Below are positions 6,341 through 12,425 of a stretch of 12,425 nucleotides of DNA, piece by piece. The stretch spans positions 1 through 12,425 of the forward strand of contig JBLHIC010000078.1 of NCBI GenBank assembly GCA_047614245.1, in the 5' to 3' direction. Under the pieces are notes generated by a model, which was not told the DNA's origin, did not search any database, and worked only from the letters and a program-made list of their open reading frames with translations. This stretch comes from Ulvibacter sp047614245 (GTDB taxonomy: Bacteria > Bacteroidota > Bacteroidia > Flavobacteriales > Flavobacteriaceae). Made by a program: the position numbers and the translations under genes. The number at the start of each line of letters is the position of its first letter. Position 1 is the first letter of the stretch.

Positions 6341-7141
6341 CTAATAACTATGCTGTTGGAGGTATTTCGAAGGAAGTATAGCATAATGGTCGAAAAAACA
6401 TTTAGAAAAATATGAGGGGCTACTAAACCCGGTTTCGTATGCTATTCTAGAAATACTCCCCTGTTGTTTATGCAAGAGAACCAATGCCTTGTGTAACCTG
6501 AATTCTCTAATAAAATCATTAGGCGATTTCCCTGTTAAGTTTTTAATTCTACTGTACAATTGTGGCTTGCTATACTCCAATTCCTTACTGAAAGAAGAGA
6601 TATTGAAATTTGACTTATTCCAATTTGATTCGGTGTAATCCATTATTTGGGTAAAAATAATTTCTTCGGTAGGATTTAAGATCCGTATCAATTCTTTGTC
6701 AATTACGGCCTGCTGGTTCTCACTTTTAAACTTAGTATGTACACCGGCCGAAATAACCAATTGATCCTCAATGTTCTCACACATTCTGATGGCTAATTGA
6801 AGCCCCTCACCGCTCAAAGTATCGTTTTTCAGGTTTGACTTATCGATACTTACGGCTATGTTCAAACGGCGATTAAAAGCCTTATGTTTTGGAGTTACGT
6901 ACTTAAACTTAAATTGCACTTCCAAAGCACACATCACCGCATCCGAAGCGGATAGAAATTTAATCAGATAGTGATTATTATCCTTTCGAAAAATAGTACC
7001 ATTGAATTGCTTGATGGTCTTTGAAACACTAGAATGAAATTTCTGTGTGAAGATAGTATATTGAGAGGCTTCCACCCTATTCAGGTAACTACTGATCTCG
7101 ATTACCACAATAGCATGAAAGGCGGGATCGCGAATGACCAT
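6341..7141 (-). CDS. AraC-type regulator with N-terminal nucleotidyl cyclase-like domain
   Basis: The 266-residue protein has two domains. Residues about 178-264 are an AraC/XylS DNA-binding domain: FSKELEYSKPQLYSRIKNLT (first helix-turn-helix), SPNDFIREFRLHKALVLL (linker helix), and ISRIAYETGFSSPSYFSKCF (second helix-turn-helix, 230-249). Residues about 8-140 follow the order of a class III nucleotidyl cyclase fold: HAIVVIEISSYL at the first strand, FNGTIFRKDNNHYLIKF (46-62), SDAVMCALEVQ (66-76), RRLNIAVSID (91-100) and SGEGLQLAIRMCENI (110-124). The metal-binding Asp of the first strand appears as Glu and the usual G-D-G turn is KDNN, so catalysis is unlikely and the domain is probably a sensor or dimeriser. 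It sits 94 bases after alaS and 156 bases before the CIA30 gene, all on the minus strand. The AraC part is certain; the cyclase likeness is from motif reading. Confidence 0.85.
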   Translation of the reverse strand: MVIRDPAFHAIVVIEISSYLNRVEASQYTIFTQKFHSSVSKTIKQFNGTIFRKDNNHYLIKFLSASDAVMCALEVQFKFKYVTPKHKAFNRRLNIAVSIDKSNLKNDTLSGEGLQLAIRMCENIEDQLVISAGVHTKFKSENQQAVIDKELIRILNPTEEIIFTQIMDYTESNWNKSNFNISSFSKELEYSKPQLYSRIKNLTGKSPNDFIREFRLHKALVLLHKQQGSISRIAYETGFSSPSYFSKCFFDHYAILPSKYLQQHSY

Positions 7142-7153
7142 AATGTAATATTT

Positions 7154-7165
7154 CTAACAAGTTAG
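7154..7165. promoter_or_regulatory. Small palindrome at the AraC-type gene start
   Basis: CTAAC (7154-7158) and GTTAG (7161-7165) form a dyad with a two-base centre, 12 bases before the regulator's ATG. On the minus strand it overlaps TAACTTG, one base short of a -7 box. Its place would suit autoregulation, but it is short. Confidence 0.25.
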
Positions 7166-7235
7166 TTATTTATTCTCGTTCAACGCGAATATTTTCACCT
7201 TCTAAATCATCACACCATAAATATTAATAATCAGG

Positions 7236-9842
7236 CTATAATTTTTCAGAAATTACTTTCTCAGCCAAAGCTACAACAGAATCCAAATCTTTTTTATCAG
7301 GGATTCCACCTTGAGCTAGGTGATTATGTCCTCCACCTCTTCCCCCAAAAGGTTTTAGAGACTCCTGAATCAACATACCGGCAGGTAGCTCATCCTTCAT
7401 TTGATCACTTACCCCAATCATAATCAATATTTTATCATTATTAACTGAAATCATCAATACGAAATCTGCTTCCTTATTCTTTAGTTTTTGCTCTATGGCA
7501 CCTCTTAATGCACCTTTATCCTCATTTAAGCGCCCTACAAGTAATTTTTTGTCACTAGGAAGCGCAATTGTCTTCTCATCAATATCTGAGGCATCTAAGC
7601 TAACTGTATTAGTGGGAGCCGCCTTTTTTGAGCCTAGGGATTTGGTCTTTAGCTTTGAAATAGACTCAAGTAAGTCTTCAGGGCTCGTAGAAAGAAACTC
7701 AGATGCCTCTTTTACTATTTTCTTAGTAGCAACCACATTTTCATATGCTTTCTGCCAAGTAATCCCTTCAATTCTTCTTATTCCCTTACTACTGCTAGTT
7801 TCCTTGGTAATCAGAAACATTCCAATGTCATTAGTTTCTGAAACGTGATTCCCGCCACACAATTCTGTTGAGACATCGCCAAAACGTACCACTCTTACTT
7901 CATCACCATAGTTCTCTTTGAACAAAGCCATTGCTCCATTCTTGACAGCCGAATCATAATCCATTAGTTTAACGTCAGCTTTATAATTATTTCTTATCCA
8001 GCTATTTACCTTTTCTTCTACTTGAATGATTTCTTCATCAGTAATCTTTTTCGAATGTGAAAAATCCAAACGAAGTTTTTCGTGATTTACCAAAGAGCCA
8101 CGTTGTTCTAAGTGAGTACCCAGAACTTCCCTCAAACTACTATGAAGTAAATGAGTGGCTGTATGATTTCTTCTAATCATATCCCGGTTAGTTGTATCAA
8201 TATTTAATTGAACCGTTTGGCCCACTGCAAGTTCTCCTTCTGTTAGTTCACAATAATGAACCACAATGGAATTGGTTTTTTGGGTATCTGTAATATTTAT
8301 TTTTCCTGAAGAAGTAATTGCCACACCAATATCTCCTACTTGCCCACCAGATTCCCCATAGAATGGAGTTTGATCAACAATTAATTGAAACACTTCCCCT
8401 TCTGAAACATTAGAAACAGGCTCATTATCTTTTATAAGGTGCAAAATGGTCGCTGTAGCCTCAATTTCAGTATATCCTAAAAATATAGTTTCCTGAACTT
8501 TTAAATCAGAAAGAACATCGCCAAAATTCTGTTTCTTTTTTCCTCTTGAAACTCCTTGATGAATTCTAAAATGCTTCCAGTAAGAATCCTCATCAAAGTT
8601 AAAACCTCGTTCTCTCACGTGATCTGAAATATTCTCTAACGGAACACCGTGGGTCGTAACCAAATTAAAAATAAACTCACCATCAAGCTCCTTTCCTTGT
8701 AGGCTTTCAAGCTTTTGATCTAACAAATCAATACCTTCCTTAAGTATTGGTGTAAACGCTTGAATTTCATCATTTATAGAATTAATAATAGACGCCGAGT
8801 TATCTTTTAAATTAGGGTAATAATCAGACAATTGAAGCATCACTTCTTTAGCTACGTCAATAAGTGAATCCAGAGATTTTCCTGCGCGCATAGCAAGTGC
8901 CATAGACTTTCTTATCAATCTCCTTGGGATATATCCTCTACCATCAGGAGAAGGTAAAACCCCATCAGAAAGAATCATAGTCGCAGTACGCATATGATCC
9001 GTTAGCGTTCTGTAATCCTTTTCAGTTAGTTGCTCAGAGGCAAATAAATCTTTTATTTTATCATATACTGGCTTAATGGTATCCACCTCATATAAGCTAT
9101 CAATGCCGTTCAATGCCAAATACATTCTCTCAATACCAGATCCAGTATCAACACTCTTCATAGGAAGCGGATTAAAGTTCCCTTCTTTGGTCTTATCCAA
9201 TTCCATAAACACGCCCGCATTCCAAATTTCTATATAACGGCTCTCATCATCAAAATGTTCACCTGGAACATATTTAGGCCCAAACTTATCTCCTGTGTCA
9301 TAAAATACTTCTGTACAAGGTCCGCAGGGCCCTGTATCACCTGCTGGTCCCCAAAAATTATCTGCACCGAGTGCTATTATGTGATCGTCATCAATACCTG
9401 CCTTCTTCCAAAACTCTATGGATTCTTCGTCGGCAGCTATATCTAATTCCGGATCTCCCTTGTAAACGGTGACATATAATTTCTCTTTATCAAATTTAAA
9501 ATGCCCCACAAGCAAGTCAAATGCGAGCTGAATCGCTTTTTCCTTATAGTAGTCCCCTATTGACCAACTTCCCATCATTTCGAAAAACGTCAAATGATGA
9601 CGATCCCCAATTTCTTCTATATCATTGGTTCTTATACAGGGTTGTACATTTACTAACTGCTTGCTAGGAGGGGTTTCTAGGCCTAAGAAATAAGGCTTTA
9701 AAGGGGCCATCCCACTATTAATATATAATAATGAAGGATCATCTTTTGGTATAATTGAAGAGCCTTCAATTAATCTGTGATTATTCTTTCTGAAAAAATC
9801 TAGAAATAGCTCTCGGATTTCTTTACTCGTTAATGGTTTCAT
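7236..9842 (-). CDS. alaS: Alanyl-tRNA synthetase, divergent type
   Basis: AlaRS charges tRNA-Ala with alanine in the cytoplasm and clears mischarged Ser and Gly. At 868 residues all domains are present: the class II catalytic core (1-240, with motif 2 region 66-104 and motif 3 GSGIERM at 234-240), the tRNA-recognition part (about 240-450, including DGVLPSPDGRGYIPRRLIRK), the editing domain with zinc ligands His560, His564, Cys662 and His666 (HTATH, CGGNH), and the C-terminal DHHA1/C-Ala domain with GGRGGGHNH (833-841). The core departs from the ordinary bacterial form. The usual FTNAGMNQFKDYF is INSGMAPLKPYF (41-52), the GGKHND segment of motif 2 is missing (CIRTNDIEEIGD, 69-80), and Asn of SNxGRGY is Pro299. 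It may therefore be a second, divergent AlaRS rather than the housekeeping one. The start is the normal N-terminus (x-EIRELFLDFF). Confidence 0.93.
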   Translation of the reverse strand: MKPLTSKEIRELFLDFFRKNNHRLIEGSSIIPKDDPSLLYINSGMAPLKPYFLGLETPPSKQLVNVQPCIRTNDIEEIGDRHHLTFFEMMGSWSIGDYYKEKAIQLAFDLLVGHFKFDKEKLYVTVYKGDPELDIAADEESIEFWKKAGIDDDHIIALGADNFWGPAGDTGPCGPCTEVFYDTGDKFGPKYVPGEHFDDESRYIEIWNAGVFMELDKTKEGNFNPLPMKSVDTGSGIERMYLALNGIDSLYEVDTIKPVYDKIKDLFASEQLTEKDYRTLTDHMRTATMILSDGVLPSPDGRGYIPRRLIRKSMALAMRAGKSLDSLIDVAKEVMLQLSDYYPNLKDNSASIINSINDEIQAFTPILKEGIDLLDQKLESLQGKELDGEFIFNLVTTHGVPLENISDHVRERGFNFDEDSYWKHFRIHQGVSRGKKKQNFGDVLSDLKVQETIFLGYTEIEATATILHLIKDNEPVSNVSEGEVFQLIVDQTPFYGESGGQVGDIGVAITSSGKINITDTQKTNSIVVHYCELTEGELAVGQTVQLNIDTTNRDMIRRNHTATHLLHSSLREVLGTHLEQRGSLVNHEKLRLDFSHSKKITDEEIIQVEEKVNSWIRNNYKADVKLMDYDSAVKNGAMALFKENYGDEVRVVRFGDVSTELCGGNHVSETNDIGMFLITKETSSSKGIRRIEGITWQKAYENVVATKKIVKEASEFLSTSPEDLLESISKLKTKSLGSKKAAPTNTVSLDASDIDEKTIALPSDKKLLVGRLNEDKGALRGAIEQKLKNKEADFVLMISVNNDKILIMIGVSDQMKDELPAGMLIQESLKPFGGRGGGHNHLAQGGIPDKKDLDSVVALAEKVISEKL

Positions 9843-9920
9843 TACTTTTATTTAATATAAAATCTATATTCAGCCAACTTATACCAATATAATTTTGAAA
9901 TGGCATAATTAAATTCCGCC

Positions 9921-9928
9921 CAAAATTA
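9921..9928 (-). promoter_or_regulatory. Possible -7 promoter box for alaS
   Basis: The minus strand reads TAATTTTG, an exact TAnnTTTG match, 78 bases before the alaS start. No convincing TTG element lies at the right distance upstream, so confidence is low. Confidence 0.3.
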
Positions 9929-10039
9929 TCAATTATATTTCAATTTACCGTTACTAAATTCCTGAATAAATTTATTTGAAAACCCGATGATTTCTCCCGC
10001 AGAAAAGCAAAAAAAGAAGGCTTTTTAACAGGTTTTCAA

Positions 10040-10072
10040 ATTATAGGACTCCCTTGAAGTCTTGACTATAAT
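10040..10072. repeat. Bulged inverted repeat in the alaS upstream region
   Basis: ATTATAG (10040-10046) pairs with CTATAAT (10066-10072) and GACT (10047-10050) with AGTC (10058-10061), leaving a four-base bulge TTGA on one side and a seven-base loop. It has no T-run. Its function is unknown; it could fold in an RNA leader on either strand. Confidence 0.35.
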
Positions 10073-10138
10073 CAGGCTAAAACCCTAAGCATAAAATATG
10101 ACATTTGTCACGAATAATTCCTATAACCAACTTGCGAA

Positions 10139-10163
10139 CAATTATTTATAGGACAAATAATTG
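10139..10163. terminator. 9-bp inverted repeat just after the btpA stop
   Basis: CAATTATTT (10139-10147) and AAATAATTG (10155-10163) are perfect complements with a seven-base loop, 23 bases beyond the btpA stop. The stem has a single G-C pair and no T-run follows on the minus strand, so if it ends btpA transcription it is an atypical terminator. Confidence 0.35.
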
Positions 10164-10185
10164 CTAATTAATTATAGAAATACTT

Positions 10186-10989
10186 CTATTTTGATCGAAC
10201 CTGATTCATAAATTTTGCTATTCGCTCAGAACTCAATTTATTTTCCCAATAACCATCCTCTTTGAAATATGAACCTACAATCATTGCATCACAGATAGGA
10301 AGGTAGCTGCAAACATTATCAAGAGTAATACCTGATCCAACAATTATAGGGAAATTCAAATTAGCTTTTAATATCTTCAATTCATGGGTTGAAGCAGTCT
10401 TACCAGTCTGGCTTCCTGTAATAATAACGCCATCACTTAAGAAAAAGCGGGCAGCTTCGGCTGTTTCAAGTAAAGATATATCTTGAGTAATACTATGCGA
10501 GCTGTGTTTCTTTTTAATATCTGTAAAGATGGCAACCTCGGAGGCATCTATCTGCTTGCGATACCGCAGTAATTCTCCCGCCTGCGCATTAATAATGCCC
10601 TCATCAGCTACATGAGCGAATACAAAGCCTTCCGCTCTTATAAAATCTAGGCCAGAGGACTTCGCAACTGCTAAAGCTTCCTGATTGGCTCCAGCCAGTA
10701 TCTGAATTCCCACAGGCAGAAATGTTTCTTTCTTGACTAAATACCCGATTAATGACATCATGGACGTTACTTCTGGACCTACACGAGAGTTCATATATGG
10801 GTTGTCATGCATGTTCTCAATAATAATCGCATCAATTCCAGCATTCTTGTAAACCTGTGCCTCTTGAATAGCTTCATCAATAATTTGAGAACTACTTAGA
10901 GCGTGTTTAGGTGTTCCTGGTAAGGCCTTTACATGAATCACACCTATAACAGGTTTCTCCTTTTTAAAAATTGATTTAAATTTTTGCAT
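10186..10989 (-). CDS. BtpA/SgcQ-family TIM-barrel protein
   Basis: This 267-residue protein matches the BtpA family (PF03437) over its full length: PVIGVIHVKALPGTPKH (13-29), the strand and loop GIDAIIIENMHDNPY (51-65) with adjacent acidic residue, FIRAEGFVFAHVADEG (116-131), SDGVIITGSQTGK (185-197) and FPIIVGSGIT (213-222) near the phosphate-binding end, then DAMIVGSYFKEDGYWEN (234-250). The TIM-barrel fold with C-terminal G-S-G and V-G-S turns suggests a phosphosugar or nucleotide-like ligand. Named members are BtpA of cyanobacteria (needed for photosystem I stability) and SgcQ of E. coli (in a sugar operon); neither gives a proven reaction. There is no photosynthesis context here. Instead the gene is divergent from psuK and psuG with a 67-base shared upstream region, so a role in ribose or nucleoside salvage is plausible. 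The start at 10989 fits the family's N-terminus. Confidence 0.88.
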   Translation of the reverse strand: MQKFKSIFKKEKPVIGVIHVKALPGTPKHALSSSQIIDEAIQEAQVYKNAGIDAIIIENMHDNPYMNSRVGPEVTSMMSLIGYLVKKETFLPVGIQILAGANQEALAVAKSSGLDFIRAEGFVFAHVADEGIINAQAGELLRYRKQIDASEVAIFTDIKKKHSSHSITQDISLLETAEAARFFLSDGVIITGSQTGKTASTHELKILKANLNFPIIVGSGITLDNVCSYLPICDAMIVGSYFKEDGYWENKLSSERIAKFMNQVRSK

Positions 10990-11056
10990 GTGTCCGTTGC
11001 TATATCCTCTAAAATTACTTAATTTAAGGTGATAATTAATTTAATACAAAATAAAG
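10990..11056. promoter_or_regulatory. Divergent promoter region of the btpA-like gene and psuK
   Basis: These 67 AT-rich bases must carry start signals in both directions. For psuK, a TTG (10997-10999) followed 20 bases later by TAATTTAA (two mismatches to TAnnTTTG) has the right spacing but weak fit. For the btpA-like gene, the minus strand has TAATTTTA (one mismatch). No operator dyad stands out. Confidence 0.35.
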
Positions 11057-11977
11057 ATGCCGATTAAAGAAAAAATAACGGTTATTGGTGCTTCTAATAT
11101 AGATTTAATTGGCTTTTCTAAAGAAACGTTAGTTTATAAGGATGCAAATATTGGAACTCTCGAAACTATTCTTGGGGGTGTTGGAAGAAATATTGCTGAA
11201 AATTTATCTCATTTGGATGTTGATGTAGAGTTCTTAAGCGTTTTTGCCGATGATGCATTTTCAAAAATAATCTTAGATTCTTGTAATGATCTCGGAATCT
11301 CAACAACGCATAGTATCACCCTTAAAGACAGTGACACATCGACTTATATGGCCATCATGGATAGTGATAACGATTTGGCTGTAGGCCTTTCTGCTATGGA
11401 TATCTACAATACTATTCCCAATAGTTTTATTCTCGATAGTCTGAAAGAAATTTCTAAAAACACCTATTGCCTACTAGAAACGAATATGCCCATTTCAATT
11501 CTGGAGCTGGTAACAAATGAATTGCCAAATGTCCGGTTCGCATTGGAAGCAGTTTCATCTAAGAAAGCCTTAAAAGCAATGTCCATTCTAGGTAAAGTAT
11601 ACATTTTAAAATGTAATTTACTGGAAGCCGAATTACTAAGCGGTATAGAAGTAGAATATGAAGAAGATAGTGAGAAATTAGTGGCCCATTTTTTAGCCCT
11701 TGGGATAAAGAAAGTATTTATTACAATGGGGAGAGATGGTGTTGTTTATGGTGATTCAAATGGTATCTGGATTGAACCTGTAAACATCATTCCTCCTGTG
11801 AATACAAATGGCGCTGGTGATGCATTTATGGCCGGAATACTTTATGGAGAGATGCAAGGATACGAAATATTTAAAATGGTGCAGTTTGCGTCGGCATGCT
11901 CAAAAATGACTATACTTCACAAGAATGCCGTCAATCCTCATTTAAATAAGGAAGAAATTTTAAAGGAAATTACATGA
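11057..11977 (+). CDS. psuK: Pseudouridine kinase (PfkB family)
   Basis: PsuK phosphorylates pseudouridine to pseudouridine 5'-phosphate using ATP, the first step of pseudouridine breakdown. The 306-residue protein is a PfkB/ribokinase-fold kinase: N-terminal ITVIGASNIDLIGF (7-20) with the substrate-binding Asn-Asp, GGVGRNIAENL (40-50, the first PfkB signature, in the form typical of PsuK), and NTNGAGDAFMAGIL (249-262, the second signature, with catalytic base Asp255 and the anion hole G-A-G). Specific assignment rests on GGVGRNIAENL and on the next gene, psuG, whose ATG overlaps this gene's TGA by the ATGA arrangement, which implies coupled translation. No transporter is visible in the window. 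The start is preceded by an A-rich leader. Confidence 0.93.
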   Translation: MPIKEKITVIGASNIDLIGFSKETLVYKDANIGTLETILGGVGRNIAENLSHLDVDVEFLSVFADDAFSKIILDSCNDLGISTTHSITLKDSDTSTYMAIMDSDNDLAVGLSAMDIYNTIPNSFILDSLKEISKNTYCLLETNMPISILELVTNELPNVRFALEAVSSKKALKAMSILGKVYILKCNLLEAELLSGIEVEYEEDSEKLVAHFLALGIKKVFITMGRDGVVYGDSNGIWIEPVNIIPPVNTNGAGDAFMAGILYGEMQGYEIFKMVQFASACSKMTILHKNAVNPHLNKEEILKEIT

Positions 11978-12425
11978 TTGCTAAATTCCTTGAAATAAAA
12001 CCAGAAGTAAAGCTAGCATTAGATAATAAGGCGCCAGTAGTAGCATTGGAATCAACAATTATTTCTCACGGAATGCCTTATCCAAAGAATAAGGAAACAG
12101 CTTTAAAAGTTGAACAAATTATTAGAAATCAAGGTGCTGTACCAGCCACTATCGCCCTAATCAATGGAAAAATAAAAGTCGGTCTCACCGAGAATGAAAT
12201 TGATTATCTGGCTCAGTCTGGTAATCGAATTCTAAAAGCTAGTCGCAGAGACTTGCCATATTTATTAGCCTCCAAGATTGATGGCGCTACAACGGTTGCA
12301 TCTACCATGATAGCCGCCAATTTGGTTGGTATAAAAGTCTTTGCAACTGGTGGAATTGGTGGTGTTCACAGAGGTGGATCTGATACGTTCGATATTTCAG
12401 CAGATCTACAGGAATTAGCCCAAAC
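11974..12425 (+). CDS. psuG: Pseudouridine-5'-phosphate glycosidase (partial, cut by window end)
   Basis: PsuG reversibly splits the C-C glycosidic bond of pseudouridine 5'-phosphate, giving uracil and ribose 5-phosphate. The first 150 residues are visible: VVALESTIISHGMPYP (22-37) with Glu26, KASRRDLPYLLA (88-99) with Lys88, and FATGGIGGVHRGGSDTFDIS (123-142) around the phosphate and metal site. The spacing of 62 residues between Glu26 and Lys88 equals that between Glu31 and Lys93 of the E. coli enzyme; the second key Lys (166 in E. coli) lies beyond the window. A full-length protein would be about 300 residues, so roughly half is present. Its ATG overlaps the psuK stop. Confidence 0.95.
   Translation, partial: MIAKFLEIKPEVKLALDNKAPVVALESTIISHGMPYPKNKETALKVEQIIRNQGAVPATIALINGKIKVGLTENEIDYLAQSGNRILKASRRDLPYLLASKIDGATTVASTMIAANLVGIKVFATGGIGGVHRGGSDTFDISADLQELAQ

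Larger units (their letters stand above)
9843..10185. other. 343-bp non-coding region upstream of alaS
   Basis: This stretch lies between the btpA stop and the alaS start, both genes on the minus strand. It contains no credible gene. It holds a possible alaS promoter box (9921-9928), and three inverted repeats: AAAAGC/GCTTTT (10003-10008, 10020-10025), ATTATAG-GACT/AGTC-CTATAAT (10040-10072, with a four-base bulge TTGA) and a perfect 9-bp stem (10139-10163). The length and structure would allow a transcribed leader, a small RNA or simply decayed sequence; I cannot tell which. Confidence 0.5.

Noticed and set aside
5916..6344. 142-codon plus-strand frame across the CIA30 gene start
   Set aside because: It is antisense to a well-supported CIA30 domain, its product has no family features, and the second half covers AT-rich intergenic DNA.
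7495..7848. 117-codon plus-strand frame within alaS
   Set aside because: It is the complement of the conserved AlaRS C-terminal region, with no independent evidence for a gene.
9987..10028. Thirteen-residue open frame (MISPAEKQKKKAF)
   Set aside because: Too short, with no promoter or start context; its Lys-rich end comes from an A-run.
10062..10072. TTGAC next to TATAAT as a sigma-70 promoter
   Set aside because: The two boxes are fused with no spacer, and the phylum uses a different promoter consensus.
10073..10085. 13-base word CAGGCTAAAACCC shared with 6278-6290
   Set aside because: About one such match is expected by chance in a window of this size; the flanks do not align.
10102..10111. 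CATTTGTCAC shared with 1508-1517 as a common operator
   Set aside because: A ten-base identity is expected many times by chance at this length, and the second copy is not placed before a gene start.

Overview
The window looks like a chromosome segment from an AT-rich member of the Bacteroidota (Flavobacteriia/Cytophagia type). The signs are the low GC, A-rich start regions without Shine-Dalgarno sequences, TAnnTTTG-like -7 boxes, a membrane-bound LytTR regulator, an outer-membrane Omp85-type barrel, and sequence styles of MsrA, PsuK and BtpA familiar from that phylum. No rRNA, tRNA or CRISPR was found.

Left part (1-2700). The tail of an unrecognised gene (ends 142) is followed by a 455-bp non-coding stretch. 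It holds three perfect 51-bp tandem repeats (204-356) and a GC-rich imperfect hairpin (about 368-416). A four-helix membrane LytTR transcription regulator (598-1473) and a multi-pass acyltransferase (1576-2694) then form a co-directional pair. A candidate LytTR direct-repeat operator sits between them.

Decay zone (2695-4237). The only intact gene is msrA (minus strand). It is flanked by two gene relics: a frameshifted, stop-containing aldo/keto reductase fragment (2834-3138, minus) and a headless, tailless IS4-type transposase fragment (3766-4200, plus). A short REP-like sequence (2747-2770) lies in the same zone. This is a site of repeated insertion and gene loss.

Middle (4238-7141). A 422-residue outer-membrane beta-barrel of the surface antigen D15/Omp85 type, without POTRA domains, converges on a minus-strand pair: a CIA30-domain exported protein and, upstream of it, an AraC-type regulator whose N-terminal half resembles a degenerate nucleotidyl cyclase domain.

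Right part (7236-12425). A complete alanyl-tRNA synthetase (minus) has an unusual catalytic-core sequence and may be a second, divergent AlaRS. It is preceded by a 343-bp non-coding leader with inverted repeats. Next come a BtpA/SgcQ-family TIM-barrel gene (minus) and, divergently, psuK and psuG (the latter cut by the window end), which overlap by ATGA and encode pseudouridine breakdown. PsuK phosphorylates pseudouridine, and PsuG splits pseudouridine 5'-phosphate into uracil and ribose 5-phosphate. The BtpA gene shares their promoter region and may serve the same pathway.

No wholly new multi-gene system is evident. The best leads are the divergent AlaRS, the cyclase-like/AraC fusion, the BtpA-psuKG arrangement and the repeat/hairpin island near the left end.
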